DNA of 26,810 bases, taken from contig RBNI01000803.1 in the NCBI GenBank assembly GCA_003990745.1, positions 1-26,810 of the forward strand, in the 5' to 3' direction. Source of the stretch: Jimgerdemannia flammicorona (Eukaryota > Mucoromycota > Endogonomycetes > Endogonales > Endogonaceae). This document shows, piece by piece, positions 10,950-22,503 of this stretch (positions are counted from its first letter, which is position 1; the number at the start of each line of letters is the position of its first letter). Position numbers and translations under genes: made by a program. The notes under the pieces were generated by a model. It was not told the origin of the DNA and searched no databases. It saw nothing but the letters and a program-made list of their open reading frames with translations.

Positions 10950-12886
10950 ATTGCTCAATCACTCAAGCATTTTCATCATTTCAGTCAGACAAAAGCTGAC
11001 CACAACATAGCTACCAGAATTACATATAGTTTTTATAGTTTGGTAGATTATCTCATAAAGAGTGTGAAGAGGAAAGGTGTGAAGTTCTTCCTGCCACTTA
11101 TTATCAGTAAACCAATCAAGTTATTCTTAACTAGAATTACCTCTGAAAGTGGGATGTGAACCATTGAGAAGACTGCACCTATGAAGATAGCCAGGTTAAA
11201 TTTGATCTCTACAGGGGCAGGAGCAGGGTTGGTCAAAAAGCCATATCACTAAGCAAGTGCCAAATGCACAAGCTGGGGGGAGAAGGAGAGAACACTATTG
11301 GTGTCTCTAGATTATAAGTAGTTATGGGGTGTTATATACTAAAAGAGAGCCTGGAAGGAGGAAGCCCATTCTTATAGCAGCTAATCTTGAAGAAAGGTCT
11401 ATAAGAAGAAATAGAGTGGGCAAGTCTTGCAGACTTGGGGATAAAGATCTCAGTACCAGTTGAGAAAGTTAAGCCAAGAGGTCTACTGCTGGAACTTGTC
11501 AATAATAGAGCCCAGGGGACATATGACAAAATGCTTACTAAGAGAGCTGATAGGATTGTTGCCAAACTTACTACACCAATTCAGATAGACTTAGAACATA
11601 TATCAGAGGTCTGATATATAATAAAGGAAGGAAGAGAGGCCAAGAATTGAACTACCAAGCAGGGGCTAGCTGGAAAATCCAACCACTCAAGTAACAGCAT
11701 CATTAAAGACCTTCTTGAGATACTTCAATATCTGAAGCCCAGTATTAGTTACTGGACAGGAAGCTCATAGAAGGGAGAGGCTATATTCCAGCTGAGGCCT
11801 GATGAATGTGTGTATGATGGCCAGCTTGAGCATTAGTGACCAGAGGGGACTACTGGCATAGCAGAACCCAGGAGTTTACAGAATTCTACAATATAAGGTC
11901 AACAAAATCAATCCCTTTATTAGTGTATAGCACACTCAGATACATATAGGCAGTGGGTCAGAGATAGAGCTCTCCTCCAATCAATACAGTATAGTCAGCC
12001 AGACTTATATAACAGCACTTCTGAGGATTGAGCTCTATGCTATTTGCTGTGAGCCAATCTTCATAGAAGTCAACTATCCTTTGACTCTCAGCAGCCGTGT
12101 AAGGGGTAAGAATAATATCATCAGCAAAGAAGAGTCTGAGGGGGAAGTAATACTCCTTAAACTATTCATCAAGGAATTGGTGAGAGGATCAATAAAGATA
12201 TTAAAAAGTCAAGGAGAGAGGAGTGAGCCTTAGAAGAGACTGCACTCAGTGGAGACCAAAGGGATGACAAGGCCATTAACAACTACCTGATAAAAACAGT
12301 GATTGAAAAAGCTTCAGATGATGCTAAGAAGGGCCACATTGGCACCTCACACCACAAGTCAGGAAAGAATGAGCTTTAGAGAGACTCAATTATAAGTCTG
12401 CCAGAGGTCAAAAAAGATATGGTGGCCCCATATCTTAGCTCATGTCTCATGTGAGCTAGACATAAGAGAGGGAGGAGAAGCAAGTTTAGAAGCCAAGCTG
12501 GCAATACAATATTTCTGTCAGGCCACTTCAGGATTTGACATATCCTTCCAAACACTGCTCAAAGAGTTAGATAAATATCTCAGTGAGAGCAAATAGGGCG
12601 AAAACCATCAATAGTTTGAGACTTCTTCTTCTTGGGAATTGGAAATGATGGTGGTATTCCAATGGTGAGGAGTGAGCCCCCAAACTACACATATCTGAAA
12701 GAAGAAGGACAAGGCTTCCAATAGGCTATAGGGGGCATCCTTCTCACCTGCCATCACCTAAAGGATCTGGACAAGTAAGGAGTCAGCACTACAGGCCTTT
12801 ATGAGGCACCCAAAGTAGAGACTTCTGCCATAAGATCCATTGCTATCTCACCCATCATAGCAACCATACCACCCACCTTTGAAGTA
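10950..12886 (-). pseudogene. ORF2 relic of A3 without endonuclease, fused to an ORF1 remnant
   Basis: The RT part is recognisable: a decayed KKKKSQTIDGFRPI box near 12610; GSLLSP followed by a stop and LFNIFIDPLTNSL near 12190; and an intact LRLFFADDI box with both catalytic Asp codons at 12117-12128. The open frame at 11332-11565 matches 2738-3055 of A1, and 11048-11236 is the C-terminal part. The endonuclease is lost by the deletion at about 12804. The last 80 bp (12807-12886) belong to ORF1. Without an endonuclease this copy could not have nicked targets by itself, and its stops exclude any function now. Confidence 0.65.
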
Positions 12887-15825
12887 CATACCTCCAACCA
12901 CAAATCCCTCCCATACTCCCATAGACATTCCATACCATCTTGTAGCCAAAAATCTACCACCAGTATATCTCCAAACAGTAGGTGGTCCTATCTCTACATC
13001 TGCAGTCCCCATTCCTCCTCTCTCTCATCACTCCTCTACTAGAGACCAATGCAGTGGGTGCTATCTACTACTTCCCACCAGAATCTTCTATAGTATATAT
13101 TCCTTCTCTCTTCGAGAGCCATCAGAGAGATCAGGTCACTAGTCATATCTTAGGTAGAGTACTGAGCTTCCCACACTCTCTGCATAAGAGGCACTCACTA
13201 ATGATCCTGCAATTTGCTCACTTGCTTCAGCCACCATACTCTCAAGCAGTGCAGGTGCTTGGTGAAGTCCATCAGGCCCAGCCCACCTCTGTCTACTGGC
13301 AATGTCATTACCACCCAGCTAACCTGGCTTTACCACCCTGCTCAGATCTATGATCTGGCTATCTTCAACACTCTCTTGACTACTCATGCTAGAAAGTCCA
13401 AGTGATATCCCACATACTATAGCTTTGATAGCCAGTACACATTCAGCACTATTACTATCCCCACCAGAGAGATATAATGGCCTCTCTACCTCAAGAGAAC
13501 ATCTCCCAATACTAGTAGCTACTGCTTCCATCAGATATAAGACAGCAGAGAACTATATACTAAAAAATAAATTCCCAAGTAGTGAACTGCTTCATCAGCT
13601 GGGACTACTATTCTGATTACATCACTACTAACTATTTCTCTATCTAAAGCCAGAGTCTTGCACTTATATCAATTGAGCCTAGCACCCAAACACTCCTCAT
13701 ACCATTCCACTGCACTCTTCAGTGCCACTACATCCTCCACAGAGCCCAGCATGACCACTATATTATCAGCAAAGGCCCCAACCTTCTAGTTTACTTCCAA
13801 AATATTCAAACCCCCAACTTGGTGCTATATCCTGTCCAATAAGGGCTCCAATAAGAGGGTATAGGGAATCAGTAACAATGGAACTCCTTGTGGCACCTCT
13901 CTACTCTGGGGGAAGGACTCTCCTCTGTACCTATTTACTATAATAGCCATTCGACACTCCTCTAACAGACAAATTAATAATCTTTTAAACTCTGGAGAGA
14001 CCCCTATTTACTTCAATACCTACTCCAGCCAAATATACTGAACCCTGTCATATGCTTTCTCTTGATCCAGAAAGACTAGTTGACCATTGACCCTGGCTGC
14101 ATAAGTACTTTCAATAATACCATGAACCCATGCCATCCTATCCCAAATCAAATGACCAACAACAAAGCCCCTCTACTCAGCCCCAGTACCTACTGAGCCA
14201 TTCATTGCAGCCTGGTCACCAAAATCTTTGTCACCAACTTGTGATCTATATCCAGAAGTATGATTGGCCTCCAGTTCTATCAATTATCTATTCATCTCTT
14301 GTTCTTATATAGTAGAGCTATAAGCCCTGGGTGCTGTCCCACAATCCAGATCTCTGAGCTAATGACCTCATCACACATCCACACTATCTCCTCTAGTATA
14401 ATCTCAACTCTAGCCAACTTCTTCCAAGAATTACAAGTCAACTAATCCTCCTCAGGAGCTATCCACATTCTCATCATTACCTAGACCTGACCCACCTCCT
14501 CCTCTTGTACTGGGGCTCCAAGATCACCCAGGCCTACAGCTGGGTCTGGGTGCCAATTCTCCAACTGCCATTCAATGCCTAGAGTATTCTCACTATCCTC
14601 CTTCTCACTCTACAGCTAGCTCCAATATGACCACAGTAGGTCCAAGTCCTCTGGTATCCCAGTTACTATATCTCCTGCCTTATCTAATACTCCTTCTCAC
14701 TACTGCCATGTCCTCCTCAACCTTGATAGAAATTTAGTAGGTCACTCTCTCTCCTCCAAACCTTGCCACCTTAGCTGAGCTACCAACCCCTTCACCTGCA
14801 TTTCCACATTCTGTCTAAGCAGCCCCTTCAGTTTGTCCACCCCTCATTAGATCCTCTGAATCCTCTAGTCTTCTTTCTTATAGTTCACCAAAGACCCAGC
14901 CTATCTCACCAGTAGTTTCTCTAATCTCTGTAAAGCTGACCTAATATACCATCTCTGCTGGGCTCTTCTCTCTCTCTCAGCCTCACCTTAGTACTGCTGA
15001 GCATCAGATTTCAGCTGCCATCAATGATCCCTGATCTCCAACCCCTGTTCCCTTAAGCTAACAATCTCAGTACTAACATCTACCACCCATTCTTCCCACA
15101 GGGAACTATCCCCCAGCAGTAAGATATTCAGGCACCAATGTCCAGACCCATCTCCACTACCCCCAAACCTCTCTCTGCTTAGCAAACCTCATGGTCTGAC
15201 TACAGGTACCAGACTGTCTCAATACCCAGTCTATTTTTGATTCCAGCCCTACCACCTAGTATATATAGACCCACGATCTGCCCACCCATATTGCTCTGCA
15301 TCCACCAAAGAACTCAGTCTCTCAATCTCCTCTCAATCTCCATCCATTCACTCCTGTCTGCCATTCCCCTCCCTCTATCTGTCCTGTCCATCCTACCATT
15401 ATATATCATATTAAAGTTGTCTCTCAGACAGTTAATTCCTGCAGCTGCCAAAACATCAGCCTCTTGCACCAGATCCAATCCACTTGTTCCCCCCTTTCCA
15501 CTGGACAGTAGCATGACTCAATAGTCAGAGGACTCTAGTCTAGCCTTCTCCACACTCCTTACACCAATCTGCTCCCCCAATATCTAATATCCCTTATGTC
15601 CCCCACCCCCTTTCTAACCAGAATGCCCACCCAAATATACCATACTTTCTTTTATCCCCATTCCCTCATCCAGTCCAGTAAGTCCAAATGCATATCATAA
15701 CTCACATCCTGCAATAAGAAATGGTCTGCATCTAGTCTCTTCAACCAACTAAAGAGATTCTGATATCTCATCATACCTTGTAGTCTATTGATATTCAAAG
15801 AGAATATTCTAGTTGCACTGTTTAT
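12887..15825 (-). pseudogene. ORF2 relic of B1: endonuclease and reverse transcriptase, C-terminus missing
   Basis: The endonuclease is at the high-coordinate end: the expected ATG at 15825-15823 is changed to ATA; the GDFN box is altered to RDNFNMI (open frame 15314-15514, which also has a DRTDRGRG stretch seen in B2); and the SDH box is kept at 15191-15199. In the RT, the QGDPLSP box is decayed (QGVPLLLIPY near 13880) and the active site reads FADN instead of FADD near 13770, a G-to-A change of the second Asp codon. Stops occur throughout. Compared with B2 it ends about 100 codons early, at the A3 junction. Plus-strand open frames here (for example 12982-13353) are antisense shadows produced by C/T-rich sequence. 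Confidence 0.7.
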
Positions 15826-15863
15826 ATTGAATATTGTTTGAAGAAGATGTGTCCACCTTATAT

Positions 15864-17142
15864 TTACATACTCATCTCATCACTCATAAGATCCAAGTTC
15901 CTATCTGCCTCAAGCTCATCTGCCTCCCTCTGCTGAGTAATCAGTACTGTTAAGATCTCCTAACAATCCACTCCATCCACAGCCTCCACCTCTGACTAGT
16001 ACTCCTTATACACTACTTACCACTTTTCCAGCCCCTTCTTTAGACCCCACATATAAGCAGCTTGATCATTCACAATTGCTCTAAGTACCACTTCTCTGTC
16101 ATCATCTACTTGATAAGCCTCAGCCTCCAGTAGTGCCACTATTATCTTATTGCAGATTTTCCTTAAACCTTCTTGTCATATAGAATCTCTCCCAAGTGTC
16201 TCTTGTTTAGTATCCAAAAGTACTCCCCCCCCTGCTCCTCAGCTGCTATATTCTGAAGTATTTTCCAAAGCTACTTCCCCTCATCCAGAACCTCCTCAAC
16301 TCTCTGGACCACTCCCTTCACCCCCTCCACCTGCCCTCTCTCAGTATTTCTTCTCACCAACCTGTCCCAATCTTCCTTTAGCACATCTTGCAGTTCTTTC
16401 TCACTAGTAGCCCCATCTGGCACTCTATACTGAAGGTGCTCCCCCTCAACTATCTCTGTATCTTCCATGATGACACTCAACCTAGAGCTACTTCTCTTCT
16501 CCTGAGCCACCTCTGGAGCCACCCCCTTCTTCCCTGCCCAGACACTTGCTCACAATCCAGCATCTTCAGTGGTAGTCCTCTCTGCTGTCTCTCCTCCCAA
16601 CTTCACCAATAAATTCTTCTGAATCTGCCTCCCCTGTACCTGCTCCCAGACTGCTCAATCCAGCTGTACCTTCTTACCATTGACAATCTCTACAACTGTC
16701 TTAGCCTCATACTCCTTCCAGGCCAATCTCCTCCTCTCCACAGCTCCAGCCAACTTCTCTAATATCTTCAGCAAGTCCTCCTCTTCCTCCAGCATCCCTT
16801 TCACCTATGAGACCTTATACTCTACAGATTCTTACTTAAGAACTATCAGCCAGTCTCTTGCTTCCTCATATTCTCCTTATCTGCCAGCTATACCCTGACA
16901 TCCACATCTCCAGTCCTGAATTCAGTACCTTTTCAGACCCTAAATCTAACATCCACAATCTCCCCATACTCCTTAATGGCCTCTACAATCAACTCTCTGG
17001 CCATTTCTTTTAATACCATAGAAATGTCCAGCACTTTCAGCTGAACCACTGAGGGATCCCAGTGTAAGCACCAGGCCTTGGGGATCACTTCCTCCCCTAA
17101 TATCACTCCTTTCTCTATAGCCTCCAACAGCTCCTTGAATAC
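15864..17142 (-). pseudogene. ORF1 relic of B1, N-terminus missing
   Basis: It ends with a TAA at 15866-15864 after ...DEMSM, matching ...DEMSMEY at the end of B2 ORF1. The best surviving part is the open frame 16933-17127 with ARELIVEAIKEYGEIVDVRF, which aligns residue by residue with ARELIVGVVQEYGKIVDIGF of B2. An acidic stretch (16271-16522) also has a counterpart in B2. Alignment is lost at about 17140, so the N-terminal third is absent. The gap of about 40 bp to ORF2 is like that of B2 (31 bp). Confidence 0.6.
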
Positions 17143-17275
17143 ATATAACCAATGCCCAGCTAGCCCAACCCTGATTGCCAGAGCCCAACCCAGGGTCAGC
17201 CATTCATCACCAACCCCCCCCCACCAACCTGCAGTGGAGCTCTCCCCATCTCCCCCCTTTCCCTTCTACCAGGGC

Positions 17276-20200
17276 TCACAGTCCTAACCTGTCTGCAATA
17301 TAGCACCAAAAAACCCCCAGAACAACACACTTGCCAAGCCAATGTTCAGGCATTTGTATCACTCCCCCTGCCTGTCCAACATTTAAACATTCCTTGCACT
17401 CATACTGGCCATCAGCCACCAAGTGACCAGACTGATAGTTCAACATTACATTCCGCCTTAGGCACCACCACCACATGACCCAGAACTTGGAGGGAAGCCA
17501 CTGCATCACCTGCTTGCTCCAAGGCCAAAGCCCATCCAGTCCCACTCCTCACCAATCCCCACCCTCTGCTATGCCATAGGCCACAGGTCCCCCCCTAAGC
17601 CCTGCAAGTACTCTATTCTATCACCAAGCTGAAATTCCTCCACCAAGGCCCAGCCTAACAGTAATCTGTCCCATCTCCACATCTGCAGTCCCCAATCTCC
17701 CTCACCTTCACCACCTTGCCATTGAAGACCAATCCTCCAAGCACCATCCACCACCCTCCACCAAAAGCCCTTATACCACATCCTCTCACTCCCCACCAGG
17801 GCCACCATTGCAAGCAGATCGCTAGATGCACTGTGGGGGGAATACTGGGCCTCTCACACCCTTTGCATGAGTGGTACCCACTCCTGGCCCCTCAACTCAC
17901 TTGCTCTTTTTAGTCACTATGCTTGCAGACAATAAAGTTATTTGGAAATGTCCACCAAACCCAGTCTGCCACCATCCACTGATAAGGTCAGCACCTCCCA
18001 TCCTATCTGACTCCACTGCCCAGCCCAGATCTATGTCCTTGCCATCTTCAGCAGGTGCTTGACCACCCATGCTGGAAAATCCAGATGGCACCCCACATAC
18101 CATAGCTTCAGCAGCTAGTACACATTCAGCACCATCACCCTTCCTGCCAAGGAAATGTGTCGACCACCCCACTGCAAGAGTACATCCCCCCACACCAGAA
18201 GCCACTGTTCCCACCAATTACAAAGCAAGAGGGACCCATACACTGAGAAGTAGATCTCCAGATAGTAGACCAGGTTTCCTGCTGGTACCACCATCCTGCC
18301 ACCAACTATTCTGCCATCTAGTACCATAGTCTCACATTTGTACCAATTGAGTCTAGCATCAGAGCTCCTCTCATACCATTCTACAGTCTGCTGCAATTTC
18401 TCCACATCTGCCAATGAACCCAATCCAACCACCATATCATCTGTAAAGGCCCCCACCTTCCAATTAATCCCCAGAATGTCCAAACCCCCAATTCGGCACC
18501 TGATCCTGTCCAATAGTAGCTCCAAGGAAAGGGCATACAGGATGGGGGATAGAGGATCTCCCTGTGGCACCCTACGACCCAGAGGAAAGGTTATACCCCT
18601 ATGACTATTGACTACCAATGCTGCCTGACTGTCCTCCTAAAGACTAATCAACGACCTCCTGAACCCCAGGGAAACACCCACCTGCTTTAGCACCCCCTCT
18701 AGCCAGACCCTCCTCACTCTGTCATATGCCTTCTCCTGATCTAGAAACACTAATCAGCCATCAACCCCTGCAGCCCAAGCTCCTTCAATTACTCTATGAA
18801 CCCAGGCCATCCCATCTCATATTAACTGACCACCAACAAATCCTCTTTGCTTGACTCCCAATATCTGCTGAGTGATCCCCTGCAGCCTAGGCACCAGGAC
18901 CTTCATCACCAGCTTGCGGTCCATATCAAGGAGTATGATTGGACACTAGTTCCTCCTATCTTTCCTTCTCTACTTATCTTTATAGAGCAAGGAGACCAGC
19001 CCTAGGTGCTGGCCCCCAATCCAAGTACCTGACCAAAGGACCTTGTCATACATCCCAGTCAACTCCTCCAGCACTACCTCCACCCCAGCCATCTTCTTCC
19101 AAAAATCCCAGCAAAGTCTATCCTCCCCTGAAGCTGTCCCCTTGCTTGTTGAAGCTAGGACCTTACATATTTTCTCCCCCCTCACTGGGTCCCCCAGAGC
19201 CCCTAGATCCATCGCTGGGCTTGGATGCCAACCCTCCAACTGCTGTTCAATATTCAAGGCATCTTCACCTCCATCCTCCTCACTCCATAGGTCCTCCCAG
19301 CAGGACCTTAGCAATCCCAGAATTGCTAGAGTCCCCACCACCATCTCTCCATCCTCATTCAAGAGACCATCCCACTGCTGCTTAGTTCTCCACACTTGTA
19401 ACATCTGCAATAAAAACCTAGTGGGTCACTCTCCCTCCTCCAACCCCTGCCACCTCAATCTTGCTACCATCCCCTTCAATTTAACCTCCTCCTCTAATTG
19501 TATTACCTTCTTAAGCTCCATGACTTCCTTTTGAATCCTCTCAATCCTCCAATCCACCACCTCCCTATCTTCTAGTGCTCCTGCCCATCTCCCCAGGAGT
19601 GCCACCAGCTGCTGGAAGACCCAATGCACTCTCTGCCTCTGCTGAACACTCCTTCCCTTCCCTGCCTCCCACCAATATCCCTGAGCACTTAATTTCAGCC
19701 TCCTCCAGCAATCTCCAATTGCCAGGCCCCATTCCCACCACTGACTGATTATCCCAATGACCTCCATCTCCCAGGCAGCCTATAACTCACCATCCTCTAA
19801 TAAGGAGGAATTCAGTTGCCAATATCCAGGCCCATCCCTACTTTCCCCAAACCTTCTGCCCCCAAGCAGACCCCAATGATCCGACCATAGACACCAAACC
19901 ACCTCCAGCATGGCCCAGACATCCACTCCCCAGCATTCTGCCATCAGTATTCAGTCAATCCTGAAACCCATCTCTGCTGCCCAGTGAGTATAAATTTGAC
20001 GATCATCCCAGAACTGTCTCCCTGAATCCACTAAAGAGCTCAACCTCTCCATCTTCATCCAACCATCCAACCCACCACTACAGCCCTTCAATCCCCTCCC
20101 ATCATTGGTCCTGTCCACCACATTATCCTATACCATGTTAAAGTCCCCCCCCAGGCAGTCGATCCCAGCCTCCCACAAGACCCCAGCCTCTTGCAAATTT

Positions 20201-20556
20201 CTGATCCAGTCCACCTGCTCCCCCATCTCCACTGGGCAATTGTATGATCCCACCATCAAAGGGCTTCATCCAGGCCTCTTCCACACTCTCCATACCAATC
20301 AACTCCCCCAATGTTCTAAATCGCCAATATCTCCCATCCCCTTACAGACTAGGATACCCACCTGCCCAAACCAAACCATTGCTCCCCCCCACTCCCTAGT
20401 CTAATCCTGGAAGTCCACATCTGCCTTATAATGTACATCCTGCAGTAAGAAAAGATCCACATCTAGTCTCTTTAGCCATCCAAATATGTACCTCCTCTTA
20501 GCTGCCTCTTGTAGCCCATTCATGTTCAAAGAGAATATTCTAGTTGTACTATTCAT
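17276..20556 (-). pseudogene. ORF2 relic of B2: endonuclease, reverse transcriptase, Cys/His motif
   Basis: About 1,094 codons from the ATG at 20556-20554 to the stop at 17276. The endonuclease begins RIFSLNMNGL, then RRYIFGWLKRLDVDLFLLQD followed by VH (the usual QETH site), GGDFNMV at 20131-20148 followed by a stop, and SDH at 19876-19884. The RT palm lies in the 167-codon open frame 18115-18618: RRVPQGDPLSPILYALSLEL, the active-site box as FTDD (usual FADD or YADD) with both Asp kept, and ARLNWYKCE. The open frame 17276-17545 holds the C-terminal LINE zinc-finger region: CKEC, then EHWLGKC, a C-x2-C...H-x4-C pattern. Frameshifts and stops occur across the ORF, so it is not functional. This is the most readable enzyme gene of the window. 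Confidence 0.8.
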
Positions 20557-20587
20557 ATTGAATATTATTTGAATTTGATACCCCAGC

Positions 20588-22503
20588 CTAGTATTCCATG
20601 CTCATCTCATCTCTAGCCAGATCTAAGTGCCACTCTGCTTCCAAGTCACCCTCTGTGACTGCCTGAGCATCTAATGCCTCTAAGATTTTTTGACATTCCA
20701 CCCTATCCACCACCTCCATCTCTGACCGATAATCTGTGCAGACTACTCTCCACTTCTCCAATCCCTTCCTTGAGCCCCAAAAGTATGCTGCCTGGTCATT
20801 TGCAATCCCTCTAAGTTTCTCTCCTCTCTGATCATCGACTTGGTATTCAACCAATTCCAAGAGGACTGCTAGGATCTCATTCCTCACCTTTCTTGGCACC
20901 TCCTCACCATGTAGGATTTCCTCCCAATGTCTCTCTTCCATAACCCAGAAGTCCTCTCCTCCCAGCTCCTCTGCCACTACTCCTTCCAGAGTCTTCCACA
21001 GCTACTTCTCCTCATCCACTGCCTCTGCCATACCCTGGGTGACCTGACCACCCCTCACCTCTGGGTCCACCAAGGTGCTCCTCCTCACTGACTCATCCCA
21101 CTCCTCATCCGGTATATCCAGTAACTCCTCCTCCCCCCCTGTCTCACACAGGACACTATACTGAGGGTATACTTCTTCGCTCATTTCTACATCCACCTCC
21201 CCACTGCCCTCCCTTTCCTTCCTTGGTCCATCCTGGGCCCCACCTTGCACTGTCTCATGTTCCCCAGCCCAGTCACTCTCATGTAATCCTGCTCACCTAT
21301 CCCTTACACTGCTGCCAGCCTCACTGCCACCCAACTTCGCTAGCAGCTCCTTCTGGATTCTTCTATCTTGCATCTTCTCCCAGATCACCTGATCCATCCT
21401 GATCTGCTTCCCATCAATGACTTCCACCACTGTCTTGGCTTCATACTCCTTCCAAGCCAATCTCCTCCACTCAACCACACCTGCCAGATCCTCCAGAGCC
21501 TTGAGCAAATCTTCCTCCTCTTCCTGAGTCCTCTTTACTCATGTGACCTTGCACTCCACCTGTCTGCACTTCAGAGTCGCCAGCCAATCCCTCTTCTTCC
21601 CTGTGTTTTCCTTTCCAGCCAGCCTCATCCAGATGTCAACATCACCAGTCTGGAGCTTCGTACCCTCCCAGACCTTGAACCCAATATCCACAATCTTGCC
21701 ATACTCCTGGACCACACCCACAATCAACTCTCTGGCCCTCTCCCTTGACACTGTAGGAAGATCCAGAACCATCAACTGCACCACTCAAGGGTCCCAGCAC
21801 ATACACCTGGCCATAGAGACCACAACCCCACCCACTGCCACCCCCTTCTCCATGGCAGCCAGCAATGCCTCCTTCTCTTCAAACCCTACCTCGACCCCTT
21901 CTTTCTCTTTCAAAAACTTCACCGACACTGCCCCTTTCACCTCCTGTACCACCAGCCCCAAGATCATCCTCACAGTCACTGCCAAGCCCCTGAAACATAG
22001 TGTGATGGCAAATTTCAACCTCAATTTCTTGAGTAATAGTGCTGACACCATGCCCATCACTCTATCTGCCAGGTCCCTGGGCCTCATGCCCACCCCCTGT
22101 TCTGAACCATCAATTGCCATCACATCTGGATTTTTTTTCAGATCCCAGCTACAGCCCTATTAACAGCCACATCTCCAGCCCCTACTCCCCCCCCTTCCAT
22201 ACCACTGGACACTCTCTCAGGCACTCCTCTCTGTCCCCCAGCAGCAGCTATTGATGCCTTCCCCTGGCCCAGCCAACCATCCAGATCAGAGGCCATTCTC
22301 CCCATCCTGACCTTATCAGCAAAGGTCAACCTCTCCCCTCCTCACTGCCTCAGGCTGCCCCTCCCTCCACCACCAGTACCTCGGCCAGCCAATGAGGCCC
22401 CTGGCATCTCCAAACCATCTCCCCTCCTCCCCACCTATTGTCAGCCAAAGGTGCCACTGCCCCCCTGGCCAGTATGCTCACTAGTGCAATCGTTGCTATT
22501 CAT
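20588..22503 (-). pseudogene. ORF1 relic of B2
   Basis: It starts at the ATG 22503-22501 (reading MNSNDCTSEHTGQGGSGTFG before the first stop) and ends at the TAG 20590-20588, about 639 codons with several stops and frameshifts. In order: a Gly-rich, basic N-terminal part (22138-22329, beginning MTFADKVRMGRMASDLDGWL); open frames 21785-22123 and 21539-21784; a Lys/Glu-rich part (21293-21508); an acidic part (21002-21250); and a C-terminal part (20588-20977) ending in DLARDEMSMEY. The EYGKIVDIGFKV stretch could be part of a ferredoxin-like RNA-binding fold, but that is a guess. By position it is the ORF1 protein, expected to bind element RNA. The long plus-strand frame at 21543-22163 is its antisense. 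Confidence 0.6.

Larger units (their letters stand above)
10546..12886 (-). mobile_element. LINE family A, copy A3 (5'-truncated, internally deleted)
   Basis: It starts with the best-preserved telomere-like motif and continues through the 3' untranslated part and RT. At about 12804 the similarity jumps from the A1 equivalent of about 4167 to that of about 5380, so roughly 1.2 kb covering the endonuclease is missing. The remaining 80 bp match the end of A1 ORF1. The element ends near 12886, where family B sequence starts. Confidence 0.7.
12887..17142 (-). mobile_element. LINE family B, copy B1 (truncated at both ends)
   Basis: Aligned by eye with B2 at an offset of about +4680 to +4730 from 12887 (equal to about 17570 of B2) up to about 17140 (equal to about 21865 of B2). 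It lacks the last roughly 425 bp of the 3' side (C-terminal zinc-finger part of ORF2 and untranslated part) and the first roughly 640 bp of ORF1. The plus strand is strongly C/T-rich, so the sense strand is purine-rich. The low end abuts A3 with no tail, so B1 was cut by, or lost sequence next to, the family A array. Confidence 0.7.

Noticed and set aside
12879..13616. Cluster of plus-strand open frames
   Set aside because: They lie antisense to the ORF2 relic of B1 and match the equivalent shadows in B2.
18338..18604. Plus-strand open frame of 88 codons
   Set aside because: Exactly opposite the RT palm of B2, whose QGDPLSP and FTDD boxes fix the coding strand as minus.
18939..19534. Two long overlapping plus-strand open frames, Pro/Ser-rich
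   Set aside because: Antisense to the ORF2 of B2 between endonuclease and RT; no motif, and overlapping frames are equally open.
21543..22163. Longest open frame of the window (206 codons, plus strand)
   Set aside because: It is antisense to ORF1 of B2, and its Ser/Thr/Pro-rich composition is what C/T-rich sequence gives in any frame.
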